Source of the DNA: an uncultured Bacilli bacterium
GTDB lineage: Bacteria; Bacillota_I; Bacilli_A; RF39; UBA660
Assembly (NCBI GenBank): GCA_947629025.1
Contig: CANRCC010000007.1
Span: 1-62,069 of the forward strand
Direction: 5' to 3'
DNA: 62,069 nt
This document shows, piece by piece, positions 1-7,036 of this stretch. Numbering within the stretch: position 1 is the stretch's first letter; each line of letters begins with the position of its first letter. The notes beneath the pieces were generated by a model, which saw only the letters and a program-made list of their open reading frames with translations, did not search any database and was not told where the DNA came from. The position numbers and the translations under genes are program-made.

Positions 1-470
1 TTTTCAATTTCTAATTTCATAAAATATTCATTTTTATAATCCCTTTTAACTGCTCTTATAAAACTTTTAACTTTAGCTGTTCTTTTCACAATTACTTTGC
101 CTTTTAATTTAGTTATAGGATTAATATCTTGAATAATATTTCCTTCAATTAAAGCTTTTTTATTTTCTTTTTTTATATAATTAATTATATCTATATATTG
201 TTTATAGAATTCTTCTTCTTTAATTATTCCGTATTTCTTTTTTAATAAGTCTCTAATTTTAGAAAGCTCTTTATGTTCCTTACCGCCAGGTAATTCAAGT
301 AATCTATCACAATTTATTACAATATAATTTTCATCATTCATATATTTTAAAGATGTGGTAGTCTTACCAGATCCTTTACTACCAATTATATTGATAATTT
401 CATCATTTGTTATAACTTTTTCATAATCTTTCTTATCTTTAAAAAAGTTAATTTTATATTCTTTATTCAT
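1..470 (-). CDS. P-loop NTPase, partial (C-terminus beyond window)
   Basis: The frame opens at an ATG (468-470) preceded by AAGGTGAG and runs off the left edge without a stop, giving about 156 residues. Residues 30-38 read GSKGSGKTT, a clear Walker A loop, so the protein binds ATP or GTP. The rest is lysine-rich and helical; I recognise no further family motif and cannot name a substrate. The gene is accessory in character: it sits beside an orphan antisense-RNA locus, and its upstream region (525-554) carries the same 30-bp element found before the unknown gene at 867-1841 and the Nudix gene at 54229-54714. A small nucleotide-kinase-like protein is the most likely reading. Confidence 0.7.
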   Translation of the reverse strand, partial: MNKEYKINFFKDKKDYEKVITNDEIINIIGSKGSGKTTTSLKYMNDENYIVINCDRLLELPGGKEHKELSKIRDLLKKKYGIIKEEEFYKQYIDIINYIKKENKKALIEGNIIQDINPITKLKGKVIVKRTAKVKSFIRAVKRDYKNEYFMKLEIE

Positions 471-524
471 GAATCTCACCTTTTAAATTAAATTTATTTG
501 TATATTAATATATCGTCATTTGAT

Positions 525-554
525 AATATGTAAGTGTGTTTTTTTAATTGACAA
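525..554 (-). promoter_or_regulatory. Shared 30-bp upstream element, copy 1
   Basis: In the minus direction the element reads TTGTCA, about 18 bases, then CATATT, compatible with a -35/-10 pair. The same block, with few changes, lies at 1895-1924 and 54754-54783, each time upstream of an unrelated accessory gene. It probably is the promoter, perhaps with an operator, of the P-loop gene ending at 470. Confidence 0.5.
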
Positions 555-572
555 TTTTATTACCAATTTTCA

Positions 573-601
573 TCGCTTTAAGAACAAATGTTTGATATAA
601 T
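573..601 (+). promoter_or_regulatory. Promoter with LexA-like box, relic toxin copy
   Basis: AGAACAAATGTTTG at 581-594 matches the Gram-positive LexA (DinR) box GAAC-N4-GTTY, followed at once by TATAAT (596-601). The 25 bases 577-601 are identical to 46809-46833, the promoter of the intact toxin gene. The -35 here (TCGCTT) is poorer than in the intact copy (TTGTTT). Confidence 0.6.
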
Positions 602-644
602 ATTACTCCTATTATTAGTCGTAATTATTTTACTTCTAAAATAG
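602..644 (+). pseudogene. Relic of a small membrane toxin gene (start and N-terminus deleted)
   Basis: Directly after the -10 box an open stretch encodes Ile-Leu-rich residues (IILLLLLVVIILLLK) and stops at TAG (642-644). It resembles the C-terminal half of the 27-residue peptide at 46895-46978, but there is no ribosome binding site and no start codon, so a deletion appears to have fused the promoter to the tail of the reading frame. Both hairpins and the antisense promoter downstream remain. Confidence 0.5.
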
Positions 645-757
645 CAAAAGCATCTGATTTCAACAATCGTTGATTTCAGATGCATTCCACAAGGGATAAC
701 ATCTGATTCCTGCAATCAAATGTATCCTTTTTTTATTTTATTCAAGTTTCCTTGACA
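640..757 (-). ncRNA. Orphan antisense (antitoxin) RNA
   Basis: A minus-strand promoter is visible: TTGATA (rc of 786-791), a 17-base spacer and TATTAT (rc of 763-768). Transcription would pass the hairpin at 699-723 and end at the hairpin GCATCTGA/TCAGATGC (650-683) followed by a U-rich tract. The block 730-779, holding the promoter -10 and RNA 5' end, is identical over 50 bp to 47059-47108 in the intact locus. The toxin it would repress is broken here, leaving an orphan antitoxin. Existence of the RNA is inferred. Confidence 0.5.
699..734 (+). terminator. Terminator of relic toxin transcript
   Basis: Arms ACATCTGATT (699-708) and AATCAAATGT (714-723) pair with one mismatch and are followed by a run of seven T. 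The same position in the intact copy has a different hairpin sequence with the same shape. Confidence 0.55.
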
Positions 758-809
758 TATTCATAATAACATAAAAACGTACTTTTATCAAGTTCTCTAT
801 ACAGAAATT

Positions 810-874
810 CGAAAAAGTTTAATCAGATTCTTTAATGATGCCCTAAAGAAAGACGTACAACAATTTTTATTTTT
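810..874. repeat. 65-bp cassette tail repeat, copy 1
   Basis: This block aligns without gaps to 54160-54224, with about 50 of 65 positions equal by eye; conserved cores are CGAAAAAGTT, CTAAAG and AAGACGTA. Both copies lie at or just beyond the stop codon of an unrelated minus-strand accessory gene. Its role is unknown; it could be a recombination site or a conserved 3' end. Confidence 0.6.
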
Positions 875-1841
875 TCAAAGATAGTTGTTTAATTTCTTCT
901 ACTATTTCAAGATCTTTTTGAATCAATGGCCCACTTGAATATTCATAATAAATTTCTAACCCTGTATTTGACATTTTCTTTAACAATTTTAGAGTTTTCT
1001 TATCTATTGATTTTTGCCTTTTCATTTCAGAAATAGTTGAATTTGATATTTTTTTAAACTTCTCTAATCTCCTATCTGTAGTAGAGAGTTTAGATCCTGC
1101 TAATTGCAAATCAAATCTGTTCATAATGTATATAGGATACTTACCATTATTAAAATAAGATATAACTTCTAATAATGTAGGGTTATCGATGCCTAGTAAT
1201 TTACTTAGAACTAAGTTAGTGTTATTTTGGATTTCTCTAGAGATTAGTTCAATTATAACATCATCTGCCATACCACATACTCGAGCTTCTCGCAACTTTC
1301 CAATCAAGTAATATATTTTATAAGTGTTATCAAAAGTACCAAAAGTATCAACAAAAAAATTTATTGTCGAAAAAACTTTGTCTTCAAAATATTTTTTATC
1401 AGTAAATTTATAATTAAAAGATATTTCAGATAATCTCTTTTTAGCGTCTACTTCTCTTAACAAAATTCCTTTTATCATAGATGGTTCTATTTTATAATGC
1501 ACATGTCTTTCATTTGTATAATTGCGCCTATTATTACGGGTTTGTTTTTCCAAAGTAATAATATCATCAATAATAAAACAAATTTTGTTAGTATTAAAAT
1601 CATAAAGCTCATTTTCAATTTGATAATATCTTAAAATCGTTCTTGGAAAATGATTAACACTTATATATTCATTTTTTGTACTAGAATGAGTATAATTACG
1701 ATAATAATATTTGATACTTTCATCAATTGCAGCTTTTTTAGATACTATACCATAAGTTAGTATAGAATAAAATCTTGCAAAATCGATATCTATTGAATGA
1801 TAATAAAACAAATCTATATTTTCATAAGAAATTGATGCCAT
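867..1841 (-). CDS. Hypothetical accessory protein, possible ADP-ribosyltransferase-like fold
   Basis: The protein has 324 residues from the ATG at 1839-1841, chosen because GGGGG lies six bases upstream; a longer frame starting in a homopolymer run is less likely. I do not recognise the family with confidence. The N-terminus has the pattern YYHS...ARFYSILTYGIVS...NEYISV, reminiscent of the His/Gly-Ile-x-Ser signature near the NAD site of DarT-like or DUF4433-like ADP-ribosyltransferases; this is a weak analogy. The C-terminal third is lysine-rich and helical. No signal peptide or membrane segment is visible. The gene stands alone between the tRNA-Leu(UAG) 3' flank and a repeat shared with the Nudix gene cassette, which suggests horizontal acquisition and possibly a defence or stress role. 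Confidence 0.6.
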   Translation of the reverse strand: MASISYENIDLFYYHSIDIDFARFYSILTYGIVSKKAAIDESIKYYYRNYTHSSTKNEYISVNHFPRTILRYYQIENELYDFNTNKICFIIDDIITLEKQTRNNRRNYTNERHVHYKIEPSMIKGILLREVDAKKRLSEISFNYKFTDKKYFEDKVFSTINFFVDTFGTFDNTYKIYYLIGKLREARVCGMADDVIIELISREIQNNTNLVLSKLLGIDNPTLLEVISYFNNGKYPIYIMNRFDLQLAGSKLSTTDRRLEKFKKISNSTISEMKRQKSIDKKTLKLLKKMSNTGLEIYYEYSSGPLIQKDLEIVEEIKQLSLKK

Positions 1842-1894
1842 TTTGACCCCCAAAAAAAAAATTATCATATTTGTCTATGTATAATGATAAAATC

Positions 1895-1924
1895 AATATG
1901 CAACTGTGTTTTCTAAATTAACAA
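1895..1924 (-). promoter_or_regulatory. Shared 30-bp upstream element, copy 2
   Basis: Reads in the minus direction TTGTTA, an 18-base stretch with GAAAACACAG, then TTGCATATT. Equivalent blocks lie at 525-554 and 54754-54783. Likely the promoter of the gene ending at 1841. Confidence 0.5.
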
Positions 1925-1973
1925 ATATATCAATTAAAATCTATAAAAATTATAACATAAATTCAAACATATT

Positions 1974-2002
1974 AAAACTCGAACCATAAAAGTTCGAGTT
2001 TT
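1974..2002 (-). terminator. tRNA operon terminator
   Basis: AAAACTCGAAC and its complement form a hairpin followed by TTTTAAT in the minus direction, just past tRNA-Leu. A near copy follows the other tRNA-Leu (55688-55715). Confidence 0.7.
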
Positions 2003-2011
2003 CTATCAATC

Positions 2012-2096
2012 TGGTGCAGGTGAAGGGACTTGAACCCCCACTCCGTAAGGAACTAGATCCTAAGTCTAGCGCGTCTGCCAATTTCGCCACACCTGC
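2012..2096 (-). tRNA. tRNA-Leu (anticodon UAG)
   Basis: An 85-base type II tRNA with encoded CCA. The acceptor GCAGGTG pairs with CACCTGC; the anticodon stem CTAGA/TCTAG encloses CTTAGGA, giving anticodon TAG; the T-loop GTTCAAG is canonical. It reads in the same direction as, and four bases after, tRNA-Ile2. Confidence 0.95.
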
Positions 2097-2100
2097 AAAG

Positions 2101-2177
2101 TGGTGGACCCTATAGGACTCGAACCTATGACCGCCCGGTTATGAGCCGGATGCTCTAACCAACTGAGCTAAGGGTCC
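2101..2177 (-). tRNA. tRNA-Ile2 (anticodon CAU, lysidine-modified)
   Basis: A 77-base tRNA with encoded CCA; acceptor GGACCCT/AGGGTCC, anticodon loop CTCATAA. The body closely follows the Gram-positive Ile2 tRNA (for example GGTTAGAGCA and CGGTCATAGGTTCGAGTC), rather than the elongator Met tRNA at 47165-47241, so CAU is expected to be converted to lysidine-AU and to read AUA codons. A weak promoter (TTGAAA, 17 bases, TAAACT) lies upstream. Confidence 0.85.
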
Positions 2178-2281
2178 ACGACTACTTAAGTTTATCATAT
2201 CTTTCATTATTTTTCAATATATATTACAAATTTTTTTTGAAATTTTTGATAAACTTTATATATTATATTTTTATGATTAAA

Positions 2282-2304
2282 AATAATGACTATTTAGTCA
2301 TTAT
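2282..2304 (-). terminator. Terminator of the 2290-2772 gene
   Basis: AATAATGACTA/TAGTCATTATT forms a hairpin overlapping the stop codon and runs into a T-rich tract in the minus direction. Confidence 0.6.
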
Positions 2305-2772
2305 TTTAACATTTGGGTATTTAATTTTAAATTTATCAACTATTTGTATACTAGATTCTAATATAACCTTATTTATTGATATATTATTATTGGTATATCC
2401 TCTTTCATAAACATTATTCTTAATAAGTACTTCTTCATATCTTTCTTTTATTATTTTAATTAATTCATTTAAATCATTACCTGTTACAGATATATATTTA
2501 ATATCTTTAAAATAATCTTTTAAATTATTTGGATAATTTAGATATATTTCTCTTATATTGCTTGAATTATTTGAAAAATTAGCCATTTTTAATTTAAAAT
2601 TAGATAAATTAAGTACTTCATCATCAAATATTAACTCATATTTATTTTGAATATTATTATAAGTTCTTATTTCACTCATAACACTTAAATCTTCATACTC
2701 TACTCTTTTTAATTCATTGTATGAATAAAATAAAAAAAGAAATGATAATAAACAAACCAAATATTTTTTCAT
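2290..2772 (-). CDS. Small N-terminally anchored or secreted hypothetical protein
   Basis: It has 160 residues from the ATG at 2770-2772, preceded by AGGTG at seven bases; an in-frame GTG three codons earlier lies inside that Shine-Dalgarno and was not used. Residues 1-20 (MKKYLVCLLSFLFLFYSY) form a membrane segment or uncleaved signal peptide without a lipobox cysteine in place. The remainder is Asn/Ile/Lys-rich and probably extracytoplasmic. No family recognised. It lies 58 bases downstream of the CmpB-like gene and may share its transcript. Confidence 0.6.
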   Translation of the reverse strand: MKKYLVCLLSFLFLFYSYNELKRVEYEDLSVMSEIRTYNNIQNKYELIFDDEVLNLSNFKLKMANFSNNSSNIREIYLNYPNNLKDYFKDIKYISVTGNDLNELIKIIKERYEEVLIKNNVYERGYTNNNISINKVILESSIQIVDKFKIKYPNVKIMTK

Positions 2773-2830
2773 ATAAATCACCTATTTTATTTTTGACAAA
2801 AATAGACAAAATATTCAGTATGTTTTATTT

Positions 2831-3460
2831 TTATTTAATTACAACAGAATTAGCATATACTTTTTTTAAATAATCATCATTATATTTTCTATCTATAAAA
2901 ATATCAAATTTATTTTTTGCTTTTATTCCTTGTCTTCTTAATTTTTGTCTATAAGTTGCGACTACAGATAGAAAAATATCAAAAATCATATATATTAAAG
3001 ATAATATAGTAACAGGTAATATTAAATTATTTACTTTTAAAAATCTTAAAAATAAATTTATATATTTTGGTATAAATTTTGCCCATAAAACACCTAAAAT
3101 ACTCCAAATACATAAATAAGGTATAAATACTCTTCCACCAATATTAAATTTTAATTTAGAATAATCCCATGATTTAGTTTTAAATATTTTTTCTTGTAGA
3201 TAACTAGAAATATATTCTATTATAAATCCTAAAGTAAATGTAAGTAAATATATCTTAAAATAAGATTCTATTTTTAATATATCTATAAAAAATGTTAATA
3301 ATAAAGTTGCCATACCATAAATAGGAATAAGATATCCATAAATTAATCCTTTTCTACTTTCATATCTTCTATTTTTTATAATGCACCAAATAGTTTCAAG
3401 CATGCATCCAAAAATTGAACCTAATATAAAAACAAATAAATACTTCGCAAAATTATCCAT
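2831..3460 (-). CDS. Putative ABC transporter permease (CmpB-type integral membrane protein)
   Basis: It has 209 residues from the ATG at 3458-3460, which has GGAG at eight bases; the upstream in-frame ATG at 3479-3481 lacks one. Several hydrophobic segments are visible (about residues 6-24, 38-58, 68-86, 110-130, 140-165), with an early GCMLETIW motif and WDYSKLKFNIGGR in the middle. This pattern matches the PF06541 family annotated as putative ABC transporter permease, whose actual function is unsettled. No ABC ATPase partner is adjacent. Confidence 0.7.
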   Translation of the reverse strand: MDNFAKYLFVFILGSIFGCMLETIWCIIKNRRYESRKGLIYGYLIPIYGMATLLLTFFIDILKIESYFKIYLLTFTLGFIIEYISSYLQEKIFKTKSWDYSKLKFNIGGRVFIPYLCIWSILGVLWAKFIPKYINLFLRFLKVNNLILPVTILSLIYMIFDIFLSVVATYRQKLRRQGIKAKNKFDIFIDRKYNDDYLKKVYANSVVIK

Positions 3461-3577
3461 AAATACTTCTCCATACTTCATATAACTTTAATATTACTGA
3501 TACATCAGTTATTATATATTGTTCTTATAAACATTATATCATTTACTAATTTACTTATCAAGTTAATAAATAAAAAA

Positions 3578-3600
3578 TAATATTCCTTTACAGAATATCA
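3578..3600 (-). terminator. Terminator of the MATE-kinase gene
   Basis: TGATATTC and GAATATTA pair around a short loop and are followed by TTTTTTATTT. The hairpin begins at the TGA stop of the MATE-kinase gene, which supports TGA being a real stop here. Confidence 0.75.
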
Positions 3601-5574
3601 TTTTTTTATTTTTTTAATATAATCACAAATTATTTCAGCAGTTTTTTCTTTTCCAATACTTGAATCTATACATAAATCATAATTTTCATAGTTACCCCAA
3701 GTTTGTCCTGAAATAATTTCATAATAACTTGCTCTATTTTTATCTGATTTTTCTATATTTCTTTTTGCTTTAATTTTGGTATCACCATACATTTCCATTA
3801 TATTTTTAATTCTATAATCCATTGGTGCATAGATAAATATTTTTACTAAATTTTTATTATCTTTTAATGCATAGTCTGCTGCCCTACCAACTATTACACA
3901 TGAACCTTTATCTGCTATCATTTTAATGACTTTATCTTGTGCTTCAATTGCATATTTAACTGGTGATGTAGTTAAATATAAATCATGTAAAATATCTTTA
4001 TTTCTATTTATATCAGATACAAATTCTTTATCTAAACCACTTTCTTTTGCTGCAAGTGCAGTCATTTCTTTATAATAATATGGTATATTTAATTTTTCTG
4101 AAACAAGTTTTCCAATTGCCTTACCTTGACTACCATGAGTTCTTGCAATAGTAATAATAAAGCCTTGCTTAGAATCTTTTAAATAAATATTTTCATTATT
4201 TTGATCATCTTCTATTTTAAGATTTTTAAAGAAATTTGATACTAGTACTATGCAAACTATAATTCCTAATAAATCTGCAATTGGAGCTGCAATTAAAACA
4301 CCTTTAATACCCATATATTTTGGTAATATTATAACAAGTGGAACAAAGAAAATTAAATCTCTTGTTAAAGATACTATTGCTGATTTTAATGGTTCTCCAA
4401 CTGCTTGGAAAAATATAGAACACATTTTTATTAAACATGTAAAAGTTACAAGCATTAAAAATAGTCTAAAAGTTAATTTTGCAAACTGCATATATAAACT
4501 TTCATTTGAACCAAATATACCAATAATTATACTTGGATATAATTCAAATAATATAGTTGATATAAATCCAATAATAAATGATATAATTACAACTTTTTTA
4601 AATGTTTCTTTTACTCTACTTATATTTTTTGCTCCATAATTATAACCTAATATAGGTTGTGCACCTAAAATAATTCCAACTATAATATTTATTACAATTG
4701 AAAATACTTTCATTGTTATACCTATAACAGCAATTGGTATATCTATTCCATATTTACTTTGTGCTCCATATTTAGCAAGCATTATATTACATACTAAAGA
4801 AATAATAACTATACTTATTTGTGTAATAAATGTAGAAATACCAAGTTTAATTACATTTTTAAATACTTTAAAATTTATTTTAAAACTATCTTTACATAAT
4901 TTAAAAGTTTTAGTTCTTGTATAGTAAATAATAGAAATAATTAATGATATAAATTGTCCTATAATTGTTGCATATGCTGCTCCTTTTATTCCTAAATCAA
5001 AACAAAATATAAATATAGGATCTAAAATAATATTAACTAATGCTCCTACTGCTGTTGTAGCCATAGAAAATCCAGGTGATCCATCAGCACGAATAACTGC
5101 ATTCATACTATTTGCTAACATATAAATTGGTATTGCTGATAGAATTATTACATAATAATCTCTTGCTAAATTAATACTTTTATTACTAGCACCAAATAAA
5201 TATAATAACTGATCTTTAAAAATAAATCCCAAAATAAGAAATAAAATACTAATGAAAAAAGTTACTAATATACTATTTCCAATAGACTTATGAGCATTTT
5301 TAGTATCTCCTCTACCTTGACATAATGATAAATATGCAGATGCGCCATCTCCAAAACACCATGCAAATGCAAATGCAATAATAGTTATTGGATAAACAAC
5401 ACCAGTCGCAGCATTACCTAAATAACCTAATTTACTATTACCAATAAAAATTTGATCTACTATATTATAAAGTGAACTAATAAGTAATGATAAAATACAT
5501 GGTATAGAAAATTTAGTAAGTAATTTAGATATCTTCTCTTCTCCTAAAAATTTATTATCTTCATGATTTTCCAT
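3598..5574 (-). CDS. MATE-family efflux transporter fused to a cytidylate-kinase-like domain
   Basis: The protein has 658 residues, and the start has a perfect AGGAGG. Residues 1 to about 455 are a complete 12-helix MATE transporter (family length about 450), with the typical KLLTKFSIPCILSLLISSLY entry and QPILGYNYGAKN in the middle; such proteins export drugs or metabolites with sodium or proton counterflow. Residues about 470-658 form a cytidylate-kinase-like domain (Cytidylate_kin2 type): ITIARTHGSQGKAIGK nucleotide loop, YYKEM, and VIVGRAADYAL. Known cytidylate kinases phosphorylate CMP, but this domain may sense or modify a nucleotide to control transport. A leader with a terminator hairpin precedes the gene. 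Intact, no frameshift between domains. Confidence 0.85.
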   Translation of the reverse strand: MENHEDNKFLGEEKISKLLTKFSIPCILSLLISSLYNIVDQIFIGNSKLGYLGNAATGVVYPITIIAFAFAWCFGDGASAYLSLCQGRGDTKNAHKSIGNSILVTFFISILFLILGFIFKDQLLYLFGASNKSINLARDYYVIILSAIPIYMLANSMNAVIRADGSPGFSMATTAVGALVNIILDPIFIFCFDLGIKGAAYATIIGQFISLIISIIYYTRTKTFKLCKDSFKINFKVFKNVIKLGISTFITQISIVIISLVCNIMLAKYGAQSKYGIDIPIAVIGITMKVFSIVINIIVGIILGAQPILGYNYGAKNISRVKETFKKVVIISFIIGFISTILFELYPSIIIGIFGSNESLYMQFAKLTFRLFLMLVTFTCLIKMCSIFFQAVGEPLKSAIVSLTRDLIFFVPLVIILPKYMGIKGVLIAAPIADLLGIIVCIVLVSNFFKNLKIEDDQNNENIYLKDSKQGFIITIARTHGSQGKAIGKLVSEKLNIPYYYKEMTALAAKESGLDKEFVSDINRNKDILHDLYLTTSPVKYAIEAQDKVIKMIADKGSCVIVGRAADYALKDNKNLVKIFIYAPMDYRIKNIMEMYGDTKIKAKRNIEKSDKNRASYYEIISGQTWGNYENYDLCIDSSIGKEKTAEIICDYIKKIKK

Positions 5575-5579
5575 TTTTT

Positions 5580-5681
5580 ACCTCCTTTTTATGGTTTATC
5601 ACATCATGTCCTAGCAATTTAGGGCAAAAAAAATGTGCGCAAAAACTTGTCTTGTTTTTACGCACTATTGCTGGATCAGAC
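5580..5681 (-). promoter_or_regulatory. Attenuator leader of the MATE gene, candidate riboswitch (guanidine-IV/mepA-like?)
   Basis: Between a strong promoter and the MATE start lies a short leader with a near-perfect 12-bp hairpin (5635-5665: GTGCGTAAAAAC/GTTTTTGCGCAC) followed by eight T, a terminator inside the 5' UTR. Flanking segments ATCC-AGCAAT (rc of 5667-5676) and ATTGCT-A-GGA (rc of 5609-5618) can pair around it, with single-base bulging. The upstream gene has its own terminator at 5737-5760, so this hairpin belongs to the MATE transcript. Guanidine-IV riboswitches are known to precede MATE (mepA) genes in Bacillota; I cannot confirm the consensus, so the class is a hypothesis. Confidence 0.5.
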
Positions 5682-5687
5682 TAATTA

Positions 5688-5716
5688 ATTATACAACTTT
5701 TTTAAAATTTTTTCAA
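5688..5716 (-). promoter_or_regulatory. Promoter of the MATE-kinase gene
   Basis: TTGAAA (rc of 5711-5716), exactly 17 bases, then TATAAT (rc of 5688-5693). Start of transcription would fall near 5681, giving a leader of about 105 bases. Confidence 0.7.
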
Positions 5717-5736
5717 ACAATTTTTATTAAAAAATG

Positions 5737-5760
5737 TAGTTTTATATACTACATTTTTTT
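5737..5760 (-). terminator. Terminator of the 5749-6384 gene
   Basis: AATGTAGT and ACTACATT pair around TATATAAA and are followed by TTTTT; the hairpin overlaps the gene's stop. Confidence 0.7.
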
Positions 5761-6384
5761 ATTAAATTGTGGTATAGATCTAAATTCTTTTCTAACCTCA
5801 AGTGTTGTATGTACTGCTTCTTTAATTTGGTTAATATCTTCTTCGTCACCAACATATGGAATACTACATAAATATCTTAATGTAAAATCATCAACTTTAC
5901 GAGTTATTTGACGCATTAATTGATTTATTATATTTGGATTTATTGCTACCCACTGTGCTGTTTCTTTTGCTGTTAAATAGTTAGCTATTGAATTACCTGG
6001 TGTATTTGGATTAAATAATGCTGATATCATTCCCTCATTTACAAGATCATTTAATACTTCAATTGGTGTATATGGATTTTTTGCAATATAATCAACTAAT
6101 TCTAAATCATAAACACTTTCTTCATATGATTCACTATTTTGTCCATTATCATCAAAATCAATAAATTCATATACATCTTTTGAATTTTTTGCTATATCCT
6201 CAACTATTTTTTTAGTGTTTTTGCTTTCATTTTTTAATATACCTATTAAAATACGATTATCTTTTCTTTCTTTTGCAACATAATATATATCCCATAACAA
6301 ATCATAATCATTAGAAGTTTCAGCAATTATTGTAAGTGCCTCACTTGGTATTCTACTTAAATCAACTTTAGAATATCTAGTCAT
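5749..6384 (-). CDS. Hypothetical protein with leucine-rich-variant-like helical repeats
   Basis: It has 211 residues, starting at the ATG at 6382-6384 with GGGGG seven bases upstream. Repeated units such as LVDYIAKNPYTPIEVLNDLV and similar ALTIIAETSNDYDLLWDIYY resemble short variant leucine-rich helical repeats that make protein-binding solenoids. No membrane segment, no catalytic motif. It is followed by its own terminator and is not obviously in an operon. Function unknown. Confidence 0.6.
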   Translation of the reverse strand: MTRYSKVDLSRIPSEALTIIAETSNDYDLLWDIYYVAKERKDNRILIGILKNESKNTKKIVEDIAKNSKDVYEFIDFDDNGQNSESYEESVYDLELVDYIAKNPYTPIEVLNDLVNEGMISALFNPNTPGNSIANYLTAKETAQWVAINPNIINQLMRQITRKVDDFTLRYLCSIPYVGDEEDINQIKEAVHTTLEVRKEFRSIPQFNKKM

Positions 6385-6450
6385 TTTATTTCCCCCTTTG
6401 AAAAAACTAACATGTATTCTAGCATATTTCTTACATAAATGCAATAAAAA

Positions 6451-6472
6451 AGTAAAATATTATTATTTTACT
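6451..6472 (-). terminator. Terminator after lepB
   Basis: AGTAAAATA and TATTTTACT pair and are followed by TTTTTTATT in the minus direction; the hairpin overlaps the lepB stop. Confidence 0.65.
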
Positions 6473-6999
6473 ACTCCAAACTTTTTAATAGGCCATATTA
6501 CAAGTTTTGCTCTTCCAACTATTAATTTCTTTTTAACAGTTCCAACCTCAGAATATCTACTATCTAACGATGCTGCTCTATTATCTCCCATAACAAAATA
6601 ACTATCACCAGGTATCTTTTTATGTCCTATATTTTCAATTGAGAAATCATCTGTTTCAGTTGATGGGTATGGATCACTCATTTCTTTTCCATCAATATAT
6701 AATTTATTATCTCTATATTCAATTACTTCTCCTGGCATACCAATAACTCTTTTTATTATGTAATGATCATCTTCTTTAATAACAACTATATCAAATCTTT
6801 TAATGTCACCTTTTTTATAAATAAATTTATTTAAAAGCATTATTTCACCATCTGCTAAAGTTGTATTCATTGAACTACCATCTACTCTTATTGGATCAAT
6901 AACAAATATTCTAATTATTACAACAATTAATATAATTCCTACATAAGTTACCAATGTTTTAAAAAAATCACTTTTAAAAAACCTTTTTATTCTTTCCAT
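6463..6999 (-). CDS. lepB: Signal peptidase I
   Basis: It has 178 residues from the ATG at 6997-6999 with GGAGG; the longer frame lacks a ribosome site. One N-terminal membrane anchor (about residues 15-34) is followed by the catalytic SSM motif with nucleophile Ser43, the general base Lys83 in IIKRVIGMPGE, and the GDNRAASLDSR box near the end. It cleaves Sec/Tat signal peptides on the outer face of the membrane. It lies 37 bases downstream of rplS, a common pairing in Bacillota, and would process secreted proteins such as the BIG2 protein at 18000-22586. Confidence 0.95.
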   Translation of the reverse strand: MERIKRFFKSDFFKTLVTYVGIILIVVIIRIFVIDPIRVDGSSMNTTLADGEIMLLNKFIYKKGDIKRFDIVVIKEDDHYIIKRVIGMPGEVIEYRDNKLYIDGKEMSDPYPSTETDDFSIENIGHKKIPGDSYFVMGDNRAASLDSRYSEVGTVKKKLIVGRAKLVIWPIKKFGVVK

Positions 7000-7036
7000 T
7001 ATAATCCTCCATAACAAAAATAAGGCATACAAAGCC

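Noticed and set aside
1869-2290. Possible additional genes between the accessory gene and 2290
   Set aside because: Only the shared upstream element, a terminator, two tRNAs and AT-rich spacer are seen.
3598-3600. Possible use of TGA as tryptophan, as in Mollicutes
   Set aside because: The MATE-kinase gene ends at TGA inside its terminator and Trp codons elsewhere are TGG, so the standard code fits.
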